Source: JANMZO01 sp963763135
GTDB taxonomy: Bacteria > Actinomycetota > Acidimicrobiia > Acidimicrobiales > JANYDT01
Length of the DNA: 64,000 nt
Assembly: GCA_963763135.1 (NCBI GenBank)
Contig: CAVXNJ010000005.1
Span: forward strand, 362,835 to 426,834
Reading direction: 5' to 3'
Shown: in pieces, positions 42,215-51,731 of the stretch
Numbering within the stretch: position 1 is the first letter of the stretch
Layout: every line of letters begins with the position of its first letter
Translations under genes and position numbers: made by a program
The notes under the pieces: generated by a model
What the model was told of the DNA's origin: nothing
Seen by the model: only the letters and a program-made list of their open reading frames with translations
Databases searched by the model: none

Positions 42215-44054
42215 GCTTCACCAGATCGGAAATGAGCGAAGCGGCGAGGTCGTAGCGCTTGAACGCCGGAATGATGTACACCCCGGCCACCAGATCGCGA
42301 AGGGCCGCTGCCACCTCGGCCGCGATCCGCAGACCAGCGGCGCGGCTGTCGTCGCCGGCGTCGACCATCGCCGCGATCACCTCGGGCGGCAGGCTCATCC
42401 CGGGAACTTCGTTGTTGAGGAAGTTCGCGTGCCTCGATGTCGCGAGCGGAAGTACACCGAGGAGAATCGGCACGTTGAGCGGTCCGTAACGTTCGCTGTA
42501 GAAGGCCAGAAACGCGCGGGCCGCCTCGGGGTCGAACACCGGTTGCGTAAGCAGGAAGTCGGCGCCGGCGAGCGCCTTCTTGTGAAGAAGATTCGCCTCG
42601 TGGGCCGGGTCGTGGGGTGTGAGGTTGGTCGCGGCACCGACGACGAACTCGCACGCCGCACCGATCGACGAGCCGGCGCTGTCGACGCCCTGGTTGAAGC
42701 GTTCCTTGACGAGCCGAACGAGCCCGGTCGGGACGATGTCGTGGTGGTCGAAGGCCTGCGGGTAATCGCCGATCACCGCCGGGTCGCCCATGGTCACGAA
42801 GAGGTTGCGGATTCCGAGTGCATGCGCGGCGAGCAGGTCACCCTGGACCCTCAACAGGTTGCGGCCGCGTACGGGAAAATGGAGGATCGTCTCGAGGTGC
42901 GTGGCCGTCTGCACCCGGGTCGCGGCGGCGAGTCCGGTCATACGGAGCCGGGCCATCGGAATGTCGGAGATGTCGAGAACCGTCGCCCCGGCCTGACGCA
43001 GAAGCAATGCGTTGCGCTCCAACTCCGAAGTGTCAGCGCTACGAGGCGGTTCCATTTCGACGGTCACGACGAAGTGACCGCCACCCAGCGCCGTCGACAG
43101 CGATGACCGGCCCGGGGCGGCTCCGAGTTCCGGGAGGGGGGCGGCATCTCGGGCCACGGACCGCCGTTCGCGCACGACGACGCGATTCGGACGTTCATCG
43201 AGGGCCACCCGCATGGCACGGATGTGTTCGGGTGTCGTGCCGCAGCATCCACCGATCACGGTCACGCCGGCTTCGGCGAGTCGCACCGCGGACTCGGCCA
43301 TGTACACCGGTGTCGCCGGATAGAACAGGCGGGCTCCCCGATTCTCCGGGAATCCGGCGTTCGACATGGCCGTCAGCACCGGCCGTCCTTCAACGGGTTC
43401 GGTGTCTATCACCAACGCATACCGTTCGACCACCCGGCTGACCGCGAGCGGCCCGGTTGAGCAGTTCACCCCGATGCCGTCGACGTGGCGTTCGAGAAGG
43501 TGACGGACGACAACCTCCGGGGTGGCTCCGTGAATGGTGTAGCCGTCGCGGGTGAACGTCATCGAGGCGACGATCGGCAAATCACAAACGCTTCGGGCCG
43601 CTCGTATCGCCGCGTCGATCTCGTCGAGATCGGAAAACGTTTCCAACCACAACAGGTCGGCGCCTTCGTTGGCGAGCGCTTCGATCTGGACCCGGAACGC
43701 GTCTTCGGCCTCGACAACGGTCAGGGATCCACCGGGCGCGAGACGTTCGCCGGTCGGTCCGACAGAACCCGCCACGATGACCGGGCGACCGACTCCGGCC
43801 GCGGCGGCCCGGGCGCGTTGGACCCCGGCCCGGTTGACGGCCGAGGCGTGGCCGGCGAGGTTCCAACGGTCGAGGTGGACCGGGTTCGCACAGAACGTGT
43901 TGGTCAGGAGAAGATCGGCGCCGGCGTCGACATAGTCACGATGAACCTGGTCAACAAGGTCGGGCGCTTCGATGTTGAGCACGTCGAAGCTGCGGTCGAA
44001 GCTCGCGCCGCGCCGATGCAGCTGCGTGCCCATCGCGCCGTCGGCGAGCAGCAC
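42207..44054 (-). CDS. bifunctional homocysteine S-methyltransferase / methylenetetrahydrofolate reductase
   Basis: 615 residues. Residues 1-290 form a BHMT/MetH-type methyltransferase: LLADGAMGTQL, GVNCSTGP (first zinc Cys) and GGCCGTTPEHI (Cys pair). Residues ~325-615 form an MTHFR barrel: VVTVEMEPPRSADTSE, LFVTMGDPA, DFLLTQPVFDPEAA, IPILLGVLPL type. Fusions of this kind couple 5-methyl-THF production with methionine synthesis. The start is GTG 44054; the frame extends about 23 codons upstream (GTTIIDIRSRLRESV) with family-like sequence but no usual start codon. Confidence 0.92.
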   Translation of the reverse strand: MLLADGAMGTQLHRRGASFDRSFDVLNIEAPDLVDQVHRDYVDAGADLLLTNTFCANPVHLDRWNLAGHASAVNRAGVQRARAAAAGVGRPVIVAGSVGPTGERLAPGGSLTVVEAEDAFRVQIEALANEGADLLWLETFSDLDEIDAAIRAARSVCDLPIVASMTFTRDGYTIHGATPEVVVRHLLERHVDGIGVNCSTGPLAVSRVVERYALVIDTEPVEGRPVLTAMSNAGFPENRGARLFYPATPVYMAESAVRLAEAGVTVIGGCCGTTPEHIRAMRVALDERPNRVVVRERRSVARDAAPLPELGAAPGRSSLSTALGGGHFVVTVEMEPPRSADTSELERNALLLRQAGATVLDISDIPMARLRMTGLAAATRVQTATHLETILHFPVRGRNLLRVQGDLLAAHALGIRNLFVTMGDPAVIGDYPQAFDHHDIVPTGLVRLVKERFNQGVDSAGSSIGAACEFVVGAATNLTPHDPAHEANLLHKKALAGADFLLTQPVFDPEAARAFLAFYSERYGPLNVPILLGVLPLATSRHANFLNNEVPGMSLPPEVIAAMVDAGDDSRAAGLRIAAEVAAALRDLVAGVYIIPAFKRYDLAASLISDLVKPR

Positions 44055-44310
44055 GGATTCTCGAAGACGTGAGCGGATGTCGATGATGGTTGTTCCAGTC
44101 AGCGAAGGGATCGGGACACAGGTCTACCATCGGCACGCTCGAATCTGAGCCTTTACCCTTCGACCGCCATCGGAGCCCCCAGCCGACCCGCGCCCGAACG
44201 ACGTGGCAGACGGCTACTCCCATCCTTCCTGACCGTCTGACTCAGGACCCGGCTCACAGCCGGACGCAGGATCTGACAAACGCCCTGGCTGGGACGTCGC
44301 CGTTCACGTA

Positions 44311-44414
44311 AAAATCTCCGGCTGGTACGTTTGGGTACCCGCTGCGGCCCTCCCGATCCCGCGGTGACCCACACTCTTGCCACCTCTTCCAACGACCCAA
44401 CCACCGGAGATTTT
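44311..44414 (+). promoter_or_regulatory. 5' leader of the carotenoid operon with a long-range anti-Shine-Dalgarno pair
   Basis: AAAATCTCCGG (44311-44321) is the exact reverse complement of CCGGAGATTTT (44404-44414), which holds the GGAG ribosome-binding site of the first carotenoid gene. The arms are 82 bp apart, so an mRNA starting upstream of 44311 could hide the site. The rest of the 367-bp gap (44055-44421) shows a CGGCTCACAGCCG hairpin (about 44249) and no gene. Confidence 0.55.
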
Positions 44415-44421
44415 GTCGGTC

Positions 44422-45444
44422 GTGGCTGATTCCGTCGACGCGAGGATAAGAACGCTCCTCAACGCCGAAATCGACCGGTGGTCGGCCATCGACCCAGATC
44501 TGGCACTCCCGATCGAGGCCCTCGCCAACCTGGTGCTCTCAGGCGGGAAACGGCTGCGGCCCGCGTTCTGTCACCTCGCGTATGTCGGTGCCGGTGGAGA
44601 TCCTGACAATCCGCTCCTGGTCGACGTGGGGGCCGGCCTCGAATTGCTGCACACGTTCGCCCTCGTGCACGACGACATCATGGACGACTCGGCCACCCGG
44701 CGGGGCATGAACGCGATCCACGTCCAGTTCGGTGACCACCACACGTCGATGGGTTGGAACAACGAGGCCCGCCGGTTCGGCGAAGGCGTGGCGATTCTGG
44801 TCGGTGACCTGGCGTTCGTCTACGCCGACATGTTGCTGCGCAATGTGAACTCAGCGGCGACCACGATCTTCAACGAGCTCCGGATCGAAGTGAACATCGG
44901 CCAGTACCTCGATCTCCTCGGCACGGCCCGCGGAAAGCCGACCCTGTCGCTCGCCAGCCGCATCTGCCAGTACAAGTCGGGCAAGTACACGATCGAGCGG
45001 CCCCTTCACCTCGGTGCGGCGCTGGCCGACCGGCTCGCCGACTTCGAGAGCTCGCTCACGGCCTACGGTCTACCCCTCGGCGAGGCGTTCCAGCTGCAAG
45101 ACGACCTGCTCGGCACGTTGGGCGACGCTGATCTGCTGGGCAAGCCGGTCGGCATCGATCTTCGTGAGGGGAAGCCGACCGCGTTGATCGCCCACGCGTT
45201 CGAGCGGGCGACCTCGCAACAGCACGCCGTGCTCGACGGCATCGGCCAGCCCGGCCTGACCGCCAACGACATCACCCTCATACAACGTGTGCTTATCGAT
45301 ACCGGCGCCGTCGCTCAGGTCGAAGACGACATCAACCGTCTCCGCGACAGCGCAATAGCCGCGATCACCGATTCGGCACTGACCTGCGCGGTCGTCGACC
45401 AACTCGTTGCACTCGCGCATTTCGTGACCGACCGAAAGACCTGA
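44422..45444 (+). CDS. crtE: polyprenyl (geranylgeranyl) diphosphate synthase
   Basis: 340 residues. First Asp-rich motif LVHDDIMDDSATRRG, second QLQDDLLGTLGD, and the GGKRLRPAFCHLA IPP-binding lysine/arginine block are all present. It condenses IPP with allylic diphosphates, probably to GGPP for carotenoids given the neighbours. Start is uncertain: GTG 44422 and TTG 44413 share the GGAG site (44406-44409); TTG 44377 lies inside the leader. Confidence 0.92.
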   Translation: MADSVDARIRTLLNAEIDRWSAIDPDLALPIEALANLVLSGGKRLRPAFCHLAYVGAGGDPDNPLLVDVGAGLELLHTFALVHDDIMDDSATRRGMNAIHVQFGDHHTSMGWNNEARRFGEGVAILVGDLAFVYADMLLRNVNSAATTIFNELRIEVNIGQYLDLLGTARGKPTLSLASRICQYKSGKYTIERPLHLGAALADRLADFESSLTAYGLPLGEAFQLQDDLLGTLGDADLLGKPVGIDLREGKPTALIAHAFERATSQQHAVLDGIGQPGLTANDITLIQRVLIDTGAVAQVEDDINRLRDSAIAAITDSALTCAVVDQLVALAHFVTDRKT

Positions 45445-45455
45445 CACCTTCCTCC

Positions 45456-46937
45456 ATGCGCATCGTCATCGTTGGGGCCGGACTCGGTGGACTCTCGGCC
45501 GCTTGCCATCTGAGCCAGCAGCACCACGAGATAACGATCGTCGAGCGGGCACCGGTTCCTGGCGGGCGGGCCGGGCTCATCGAAGACAGCGGGTATCGGA
45601 TAGACCCGGGACCCTGCGTCCTCACCATGACCGGGATCCTGAGCGACGTGTTCAGCGCCGCCGGTGCGGCAATCGACGACCACGTGAAGATCCACCCGGT
45701 CGACCCGATGTACCGCGCGGTCTTCGACGCTTCCGACGGTGGAGGAGAGCTTCGGGTACGCCACGGTCGCGAGCAGATGACCGAGGAGATCCGCCGTTTC
45801 GCCGGGTCGTCGGAGGCCAACAACTTCGGCCGGTTCGTCGACTGGCTGACTGAGCTCTACAACGTCGAGACGCCTGCTTTCATCGACCGCAATTTCGATT
45901 CGGTCCTCGACATGGCCCGCCCGTTGTCGCCGGGTTTGAAGCTTCTGAAACTCGGCGGCTTCGCCAAGCAGCACAACCTGGTCGCCAAGTACTTCAAGGA
46001 CCCGCGACTCCAGAAGATCTTCAGCTTCCAGGCCATGTACGCCGGTCTGTCGCCGTTCAAGGCACTCGGCGCGTATGCGGTCATCACCTACATGGACACC
46101 GTCGCCGGTGTGTACTTTCCCGAAGGTGGGATGCACGCGGTCTCGCGGGGTCTGGCCAGTGCCGCGGAGAAAGCCGGTGTGCAGATCCGCTATGGCGAGT
46201 CGGTCGAGCGCATCCTGCGGGCCTCGGGAGGCAACGGTCCGGTGCGCGGCGTCCGGCTCACCAACGGTGAGGTGATCGACGCCGATGTCGTTGTGGTCAA
46301 CGCCGATCTTCCCGTCGCGTACTCGGCCTTGCTGCCCGAGCTCGAAGCTCCCCGCGTCGCTCGACACGGCGAGTATTCGCCAAGTTGCGTGTTGTGGCTC
46401 GCCGGAGTGAAAGGCACGCTCCCCGCTGGGGCCGAACACCACAACATCCACTTCGGTGGGCAGTGGAAGGAAGCGTTCAAGGCCCTGCTGGAAGACGGCA
46501 CCCGCATGCCCGATCCCTCGCTCCTGATCACGGTGCCCACGCTGTCGGATCCCGACCTCGCACCTCCCGACCGGCACATTCTCTACGTCCTCGAACCCAC
46601 ACCGCATCTCGGGGGCCACATCAACTGGGACCGCGAACGCGACACGATCACCGCCGACCTGCAGCGCAAGGTCGCTTCGCTCGGCTATCCCGCCCAGGTG
46701 GAAGACGTGGAGGTGGCGCACGTTTTTGACCCGAGCGACTGGGAACGCCAGGGCATGGCCATGGGGACCCCGTTCGCGCTGTCACACCGGTTCTTCCAAA
46801 CCGGCCCGTTCCGCCCGAACAACATCGACAAACGCGTACCGGGGCTGGTGTTCGTGGGCAGTTCGACGGTGCCCGGCGTCGGGGTTCCCATGGTCCTGCT
46901 CTCGGGTCGGCTGGCGGCCGAACGCGTGGGCAGCTGA
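45456..46937 (+). CDS. crtI: phytoene desaturase (CrtI type)
   Basis: 493 residues. N-terminal FAD motif IVIVGAGLGGLSAACHLS, then the CrtI-specific PVPGGRAGLIEDSGYRIDPG and C-terminal VPGLVFVGSSTVPGVGVPMV with LSGRLAAERV. It introduces double bonds into phytoene to give neurosporene or lycopene. It lies 11 bp after crtE. Confidence 0.94.
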   Translation: MRIVIVGAGLGGLSAACHLSQQHHEITIVERAPVPGGRAGLIEDSGYRIDPGPCVLTMTGILSDVFSAAGAAIDDHVKIHPVDPMYRAVFDASDGGGELRVRHGREQMTEEIRRFAGSSEANNFGRFVDWLTELYNVETPAFIDRNFDSVLDMARPLSPGLKLLKLGGFAKQHNLVAKYFKDPRLQKIFSFQAMYAGLSPFKALGAYAVITYMDTVAGVYFPEGGMHAVSRGLASAAEKAGVQIRYGESVERILRASGGNGPVRGVRLTNGEVIDADVVVVNADLPVAYSALLPELEAPRVARHGEYSPSCVLWLAGVKGTLPAGAEHHNIHFGGQWKEAFKALLEDGTRMPDPSLLITVPTLSDPDLAPPDRHILYVLEPTPHLGGHINWDRERDTITADLQRKVASLGYPAQVEDVEVAHVFDPSDWERQGMAMGTPFALSHRFFQTGPFRPNNIDKRVPGLVFVGSSTVPGVGVPMVLLSGRLAAERVGS

Positions 46938-46940
46938 CCG

Positions 46941-47003
46941 ATGGGCGGAAGCGCTGAATGACCGCCATGGGCGGAAGCGCTGAATGACCGCCATGGGCGG
47001 AAG
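46941..47003. repeat. 26-bp tandem repeat between crtI and crtB
   Basis: ATGGGCGGAAGCGCTGAATG (first 20 of 26 bp) repeats at 46941 and 46967, with a partial third copy at 46993. It contains ATG codons but each is followed by stops, so no peptide is likely. It separates crtI from crtB by 101 bp. Confidence 0.9.
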
Positions 47004-47038
47004 GGTTTGATCCGACGAGGCGAAGGGCATCTGGAGCT

Positions 47039-48073
47039 ATGGACACCGTGAACTTGGGTACCGCGACCGTGGGTACCGGGAGCGATCTCGAAAGCGCTGA
47101 CAATCCCGAAGGTGCTGGAAGGCGACGATCGATCCGCCGCTTTCTCCCCTTCGCCCGAAAGGAACAGCAGTCGTCGAGCCAGCAACTTCTGAATGACCTG
47201 GTCGCCGATAAGGAATGGGTCACGCTCGACGAGTCGTACGCGATTTGCCAACAGCTCAACAAGCGCTACGGCACGACCTACTACTGGTCGACGCACCTGC
47301 TGCCCGAGGTCAAGCGGCCCCATGTGCATGCGCTCTACGGGCTGTGTCGTTACGCCGACGACATCGTGGATGATCTGGGTTCGACGGCCACGGTGGAAGA
47401 ACGCGCCAACGTGTTGAAGGAGTTCGGCGACCGCTTCTTCCACGATTACGACGCGGGCCGTTCGGAACATCCCGTGCTGAAAGCCGTCGTCCACACGGTT
47501 CGCAGTTTCGACATCGACCCTTCTGCGGTGCGGCGGTTCCTGCATTCCATGACGATGGACCTGAGCGTTGCGACCTACGAGACCTACGCCGACCTCGAGG
47601 CGTACATGGACGGCTCCGCTGCGGTCATCGGCGAAATGATGCTTCCGATCCTCGAACCGCGCGACATCGAGCGGGCGCGACCCCACGCCCACGATCTCGG
47701 AAACGCGTTTCAACTCACGAACTTCCTTCGCGACGTCGCCGAAGACCTCGACCGGGGTCGGGTCTACCTTCCTCAGGAAGATCTGCGCCGTTTCGGGGCC
47801 GATCCGACCCGGCGTCAGGTCGACCCGCAATGGGTCGAGCTGATGAAGTTCGAGATCACCCGGTGCCGCCGCTTGTACGGCAGCGCCGATCTCGGAATTG
47901 CCATGCTCCCCGAATCATCGCAACGCTGCATCCGGGCGGCCCGGGATCTCTACAGCGGCATTCTGGTCAAGATCGAAGAAGCCGACTACGACGTGTTCTC
48001 GAAGCGGGTCCGGGTCTCCACCGTCAAAAAGCTGGCCATGGCTGCCCGCCTGGTCACCCCGCACGCAAGTTGA
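47039..48073 (+). CDS. crtB: phytoene synthase
   Basis: 344 residues. Asp-rich motifs LCRYADDIVDDLG and LTNFLRDVAEDLDRGRVYLP mark the squalene/phytoene synthase fold. A ~60-residue polar N-terminus precedes the enzyme. It condenses two GGPP to phytoene, the substrate of the upstream CrtI. ATG 47039 is the family-compatible start. Confidence 0.94.
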   Translation: MDTVNLGTATVGTGSDLESADNPEGAGRRRSIRRFLPFARKEQQSSSQQLLNDLVADKEWVTLDESYAICQQLNKRYGTTYYWSTHLLPEVKRPHVHALYGLCRYADDIVDDLGSTATVEERANVLKEFGDRFFHDYDAGRSEHPVLKAVVHTVRSFDIDPSAVRRFLHSMTMDLSVATYETYADLEAYMDGSAAVIGEMMLPILEPRDIERARPHAHDLGNAFQLTNFLRDVAEDLDRGRVYLPQEDLRRFGADPTRRQVDPQWVELMKFEITRCRRLYGSADLGIAMLPESSQRCIRAARDLYSGILVKIEEADYDVFSKRVRVSTVKKLAMAARLVTPHAS

Positions 48074-48089
48074 GCCCGGGCCAAAACGC

Positions 48090-48128
48090 GGACCGGGAGC
48101 GCACCGACACCCGGTCCGACCGGGTTTT
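48090..48128 (+). terminator. hairpin after crtB
   Basis: GGACCGGG (48090-48097) and CCCGGTCC (48110-48117) form a perfect 8-bp stem; GACCGGGTTTTG follows, giving a short T-run. It may attenuate transcription between crtB and dxs. Confidence 0.6.
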
Positions 48129-48223
48129 GCGGCAATCGGACGTCGAACTTCACACAACCTCCACAAGGTCCCCACCGCCTGCACTCACGCGAACCTCTCA
48201 ACCAGCGATAACCTCGGGAAACC

Positions 48224-50140
48224 ATGTTGCTTGATGGAGTCAAATCCCCCGCCGATCTCCGAAGTCTGAACGAGGCTCAACTCGTCCAGCTGGCAACGGA
48301 AGTTCGTTCATTTATCGTCGAAGCGGTGTCGAACGCCGGCTCGGGCCACCTGGGCTCCAATCTGGGCGTCGTTGAGCTCACGTTCGCGCTCCACCGGGTC
48401 TTCGATTCCCCCAAGGACTACATCCTCTGGGACACGGGCCACCAGGCCTACGTGCACAAGATCGTCACCGGCCGACGCGAGGGATTCACCACCCTGCGCC
48501 AGTTCGGCGGCCTTTCGGGCTACCCGAGTCAGCGCGAATCCGATCACGACATCATCGAGAACTCCCACGCGTCGACGGTCCTGAGCTACGCCCACGGGCT
48601 GGCCGAGGCGTTGAAGGCCAACGGCGACACCGACCGCCGGGTCGTCGCGGTCATCGGCGACGGGTCCATGACCGGGGGTATGGCCTACGAAGCGCTGAAC
48701 AACCTCGGACACGCCAACAGCCGCGTGCTGATCGTTCTCAACGACAACGGCCGGTCATATGCTCCGACAATTTCCGGCCTGACCCGCACGGTATCGAAGA
48801 TCCGAACGCTGCCCTCCTACGCCCGCGGCAAGAAGAAGTCCGAAACCATCATCAACAACCTTCCGTTGGTCGGCGACCTGAGCCGTCGAACGATCAAGGG
48901 CGTCAAGGCCGCCCTGCGCGAGATGGTCGATGAGCCGCACGCGTTCTTCGAAACACTCGGCGTTCGCTACGTCGGCCCGATCGACGGCCATGACCTCACC
49001 GAACTCGAAACGGTGCTCCGCAACGCGGCCGACTACGAGGGTGCCATCGTGGTGCACGTCCTGACCCAGAAGGGCAAGGGTTACAGCTTCGCCGAAGACG
49101 ACGAAGAGAAGAACCTCCACGATGTGTCGGGTCATTTCGACCCGTCGACCGGGCCTATCGCCGCGGCCCCCGGGCAGTCGCCGAAGACGTGGACGAACCA
49201 GTTCACCGAATCCCTGCTGGCGATCGCCCACGACGAACCGACGCTGCACGCCATCACGGCCGCGATGCCCGGGCCGACCGGGCTGCTGCCGTTCCAGGCG
49301 GAACATCCCGACCGTTTCCACGATGTCGGCATCGCCGAGCAGCATGCGGTGACGCTGGCCGCCGGTATGGCCATGGGCGGTCTCAAGCCGGTCGTGGCCC
49401 TGTACTCGACGTTCCTGACCCGCGCGTTCGACCAGGCCAACCTCGATGTCGGGTTGCACAACCTTCCTGTCGTGTTCGCCCTCGACCGGGCCGGCATCAC
49501 GGGCGACGACGGTGCGTCCCATCACGGCGTGCTCGACATGGTGCTGCTGACCAAGGTCCCCGGCATGACGGTGTTTGCTCCCTCGTCAGCCCAGGAGCTG
49601 ACCGTGCAACTGCGCACGGCGGTCTCGCTCAGCGGCGGTCCGTCGGCCATCCGCTACCCCAAGGGAGCGGCTCGACAGGTACCCGCCGACCAGGTCGGTT
49701 CCGGCCTCAACGCCCGCAAGGTCATCGACGGAGGGCCGCAGGCCACCGTCTGCATCCTGGCGGTCGGCAAAATGTTGGAAGCCGCCGAGCAGGCGGCCGC
49801 GCACTTCCTGGCCGAGCGCGGGGTCGGCGTCACCGTCTGGGACCCCCGGGTCATTCGGCCGCTCGACGTGACCATGATTGCCGACGCCGCCCGTCACCGA
49901 CTCGTCGTCACGGTCGAAGACGGACTCCGAGACGGCGGTGTCGGATCCGCGATGGCCGATGCCATCAGCGCCCACCGCATCGAATCCGGCCACGAAGCCG
50001 GGCCGGTGGTCGTTCTCGGCACGCCCACGCGGTTCATACCGCAGGCCAAACCCGCCCAGATCATCGCTGATCTCGGCCTCGACGCGGCCGGAATCTTCGC
50101 GAGTCTCGTGAAGGCATACGACGCACTTCCCGCGAAGTAG
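48224..50140 (+). CDS. dxs: 1-deoxy-D-xylulose-5-phosphate synthase
   Basis: 638 residues, full length. TPP motif VIGDGSMTGGMAYEALNN, N-terminal SNAGSGHLGSNLGVVEL, IGTGHQ-like WDTGHQAYVHKI and C-terminal transketolase blocks (FHDVGIAEQHAVTLAAGMA, FALDRAGITGDDGASHHG). It makes the first intermediate of the MEP pathway, so with crtE, crtI and crtB it supplies precursors for carotenoids. Confidence 0.96.
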   Translation: MLLDGVKSPADLRSLNEAQLVQLATEVRSFIVEAVSNAGSGHLGSNLGVVELTFALHRVFDSPKDYILWDTGHQAYVHKIVTGRREGFTTLRQFGGLSGYPSQRESDHDIIENSHASTVLSYAHGLAEALKANGDTDRRVVAVIGDGSMTGGMAYEALNNLGHANSRVLIVLNDNGRSYAPTISGLTRTVSKIRTLPSYARGKKKSETIINNLPLVGDLSRRTIKGVKAALREMVDEPHAFFETLGVRYVGPIDGHDLTELETVLRNAADYEGAIVVHVLTQKGKGYSFAEDDEEKNLHDVSGHFDPSTGPIAAAPGQSPKTWTNQFTESLLAIAHDEPTLHAITAAMPGPTGLLPFQAEHPDRFHDVGIAEQHAVTLAAGMAMGGLKPVVALYSTFLTRAFDQANLDVGLHNLPVVFALDRAGITGDDGASHHGVLDMVLLTKVPGMTVFAPSSAQELTVQLRTAVSLSGGPSAIRYPKGAARQVPADQVGSGLNARKVIDGGPQATVCILAVGKMLEAAEQAAAHFLAERGVGVTVWDPRVIRPLDVTMIADAARHRLVVTVEDGLRDGGVGSAMADAISAHRIESGHEAGPVVVLGTPTRFIPQAKPAQIIADLGLDAAGIFASLVKAYDALPAK

Positions 50141-50159
50141 TTCCGGGTCGCGTCGCCTC

Positions 50160-50856
50160 ATGACCCGACTCATCATCGTCCGCCACGGCCAAGCCCTCTG
50201 CAACGTCGACCGGACGATAGAGGGCCGAGCCACCTGCAGGGGTCTTTCGGATCTCGGTTTCCGCCAGGCGGAACAGCTGCGTCATCGGTTCGCCGAGGAA
50301 AAACTGCAGGTCGACCATCTTTTTGCCAGCCCCATCCGGCGAGCCGCGCAAACGGCCGAGGTACTGGCCGAGCTCCTGAATGTCCCGGTCGAATTCGACA
50401 GCGATCTCGAGGAAGTCCGCCCGGGGGAAGCGGAAGGCATGACCTGGGATCAGTATTTTGCTTTTTACGGTATGACGGAAGGGTGGCAACCAAACGTTGC
50501 CTTCGCACCCGGCGCCGAGGCATGGACAGAATTTGCGTCGCGTGTTTCGTCAGCCATTGATCGCATTGCAGTCGCACAGTCGGGCAAGACTTGTCTCATT
50601 GTTGCCCATGGCGGTGTGGTCGATGCATCGGTATTTCACTTCTTCGGACTCGATCCCGAGCTGCAACCACCCATCGATTTCGAAACGACCAACACCTCGA
50701 TCACCGAGTGGCAGCGTCGATCGTTCACGACCTTGCCGCGACCCATTGGTTCATCCACTCGAGCATGACAACGAGGTCCATCGATGGCGTCTGGTCCGCT
50801 ACAACGACGCCGCGCATCTCACCATCGGGGTCGCGGCACCGACGCCTCCGGCCTGA
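50160..50856 (+). CDS. histidine phosphatase (phosphoglycerate mutase-like), frameshifted near its end
   Basis: The N-terminal catalytic motif is LIIVRHGQALCN (RHG), then SPIRRAAQTAEVLAE, and the second His in LIVAHGGVVDAS. The first frame stops at 50768 after TEWQRRSFTTLPRP. The family terminal motif WRLVRYNDAAHL continues in the +1 frame to TGA 50854-50856. One extra base between about 50715 and 50765 explains both; total length 697 nt is 3n+1. Restored length is about 231 residues. It lies 19 bp after dxs. Confidence 0.8.
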
Positions 50857-50993
50857 GTCAGGCGTGGCGCTCACGGTACGAAACGCGGCGCTGACGCCCC
50901 AATCGAAACATCGTGAAGCCGGCTTCACCGGTGTAGCGACCACTCAGCGTTGCAGAATCACCGGAATTTAAGGAATAGCTGAAATTTTCTGAT

Positions 50994-51680
50994 TTACGGA
51001 GCCAGTCGTTCGAGCACCCAGGCCGCACGCTCGTCGGTCCGGCTGAATCGAAGCCGGTCATGGAGCCGCGATGAACGACCCTGCCAGAATTCAATGATCA
51101 GTGGCGCCAGGCGATACCCGCCCCAGTGCGCGGGCCGCACGATCGCTGATTCCGGTTGGCCCACGAACGCCGCGGCGGCATCGTCGAGGTCGGATCGTTG
51201 GATGACGGTGCTCTGCGCACTTACGATCGCGCCGATCCGGCTGCCAAGGGGTCGAGAGTAGAAGTACTCATCGCTCTCTTCAGACGAAACCTTGGCGACG
51301 GTCCCCATCACGACGACCTGGCGCTCAAGCGAACCCCAACGAAAGTTCAGCGCTGCGTTCGGATTCTCCGCGAGCTCAGCGCCCTTGCGGCTCCCGTAGT
51401 TCGTGAACCAGGTGAACCCGCGTTCATCGACTCCCTTGAGAAGAACTGTTCGCGCCGACGGGATGCCATGTGCATCAGCCGTGGCCAAGGTCATGGCGTG
51501 CGGTTCATCCATACCGACGCGATGGACCAAGCGTGCCTCCGCCATCCAGCGGTCAAACTGACCAATGGGATCGGCAAGAACATCGGACTCGTGAAGATCA
51601 CCGTGCCGGTAATCCATGCGTAGATCGGCCAGCCCTCCGGCGTTCGGCTCCAGCGACGAGGAATCGGAAATATTCGACAT
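50994..51680 (-). CDS. pdxH: pyridoxine/pyridoxamine 5'-phosphate oxidase
   Basis: 228 residues. Oxidises PNP or PMP to PLP with FMN. Diagnostic blocks: PHAMTLATADAHGIPSARTV, LLKGVDERGFTWFTNYGSRK, ALNFRWGSLERQVVVMGTV, SRPLGSRIGA and the C-terminal WGGYRLAPLIIEFWQGRSSR with RLRFSRTDE. It is divergent from a TetR gene; the shared promoter region is only 51 bp. Confidence 0.95.
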   Translation of the reverse strand: MSNISDSSSLEPNAGGLADLRMDYRHGDLHESDVLADPIGQFDRWMAEARLVHRVGMDEPHAMTLATADAHGIPSARTVLLKGVDERGFTWFTNYGSRKGAELAENPNAALNFRWGSLERQVVVMGTVAKVSSEESDEYFYSRPLGSRIGAIVSAQSTVIQRSDLDDAAAAFVGQPESAIVRPAHWGGYRLAPLIIEFWQGRSSRLHDRLRFSRTDERAAWVLERLAP

Positions 51681-51704
51681 TCCCTCATCATGGCTCGCAT
51701 TTTG

Positions 51705-51724
51705 CTAGGAGAATTTCCTAGAAT
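51705..51724. promoter_or_regulatory. palindromic operator with leaderless promoter of the TetR gene
   Basis: CTAGGA (51705-51710) and TCCTAG (51716-51721) form an inverted repeat around GAATT. TAGAAT (51719-51724) is a good -10 and places transcription at about ATG 51732. The site lies between divergent pdxH (51680) and the TetR gene. Confidence 0.7.
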
Positions 51725-51731
51725 CTCTGTC

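Noticed and set aside
44055..44130. SAM or B12 riboswitch upstream of the methyltransferase/MTHFR gene
   Set aside because: No conserved core sequences of either class were seen, and the reading frame itself extends into the leader.
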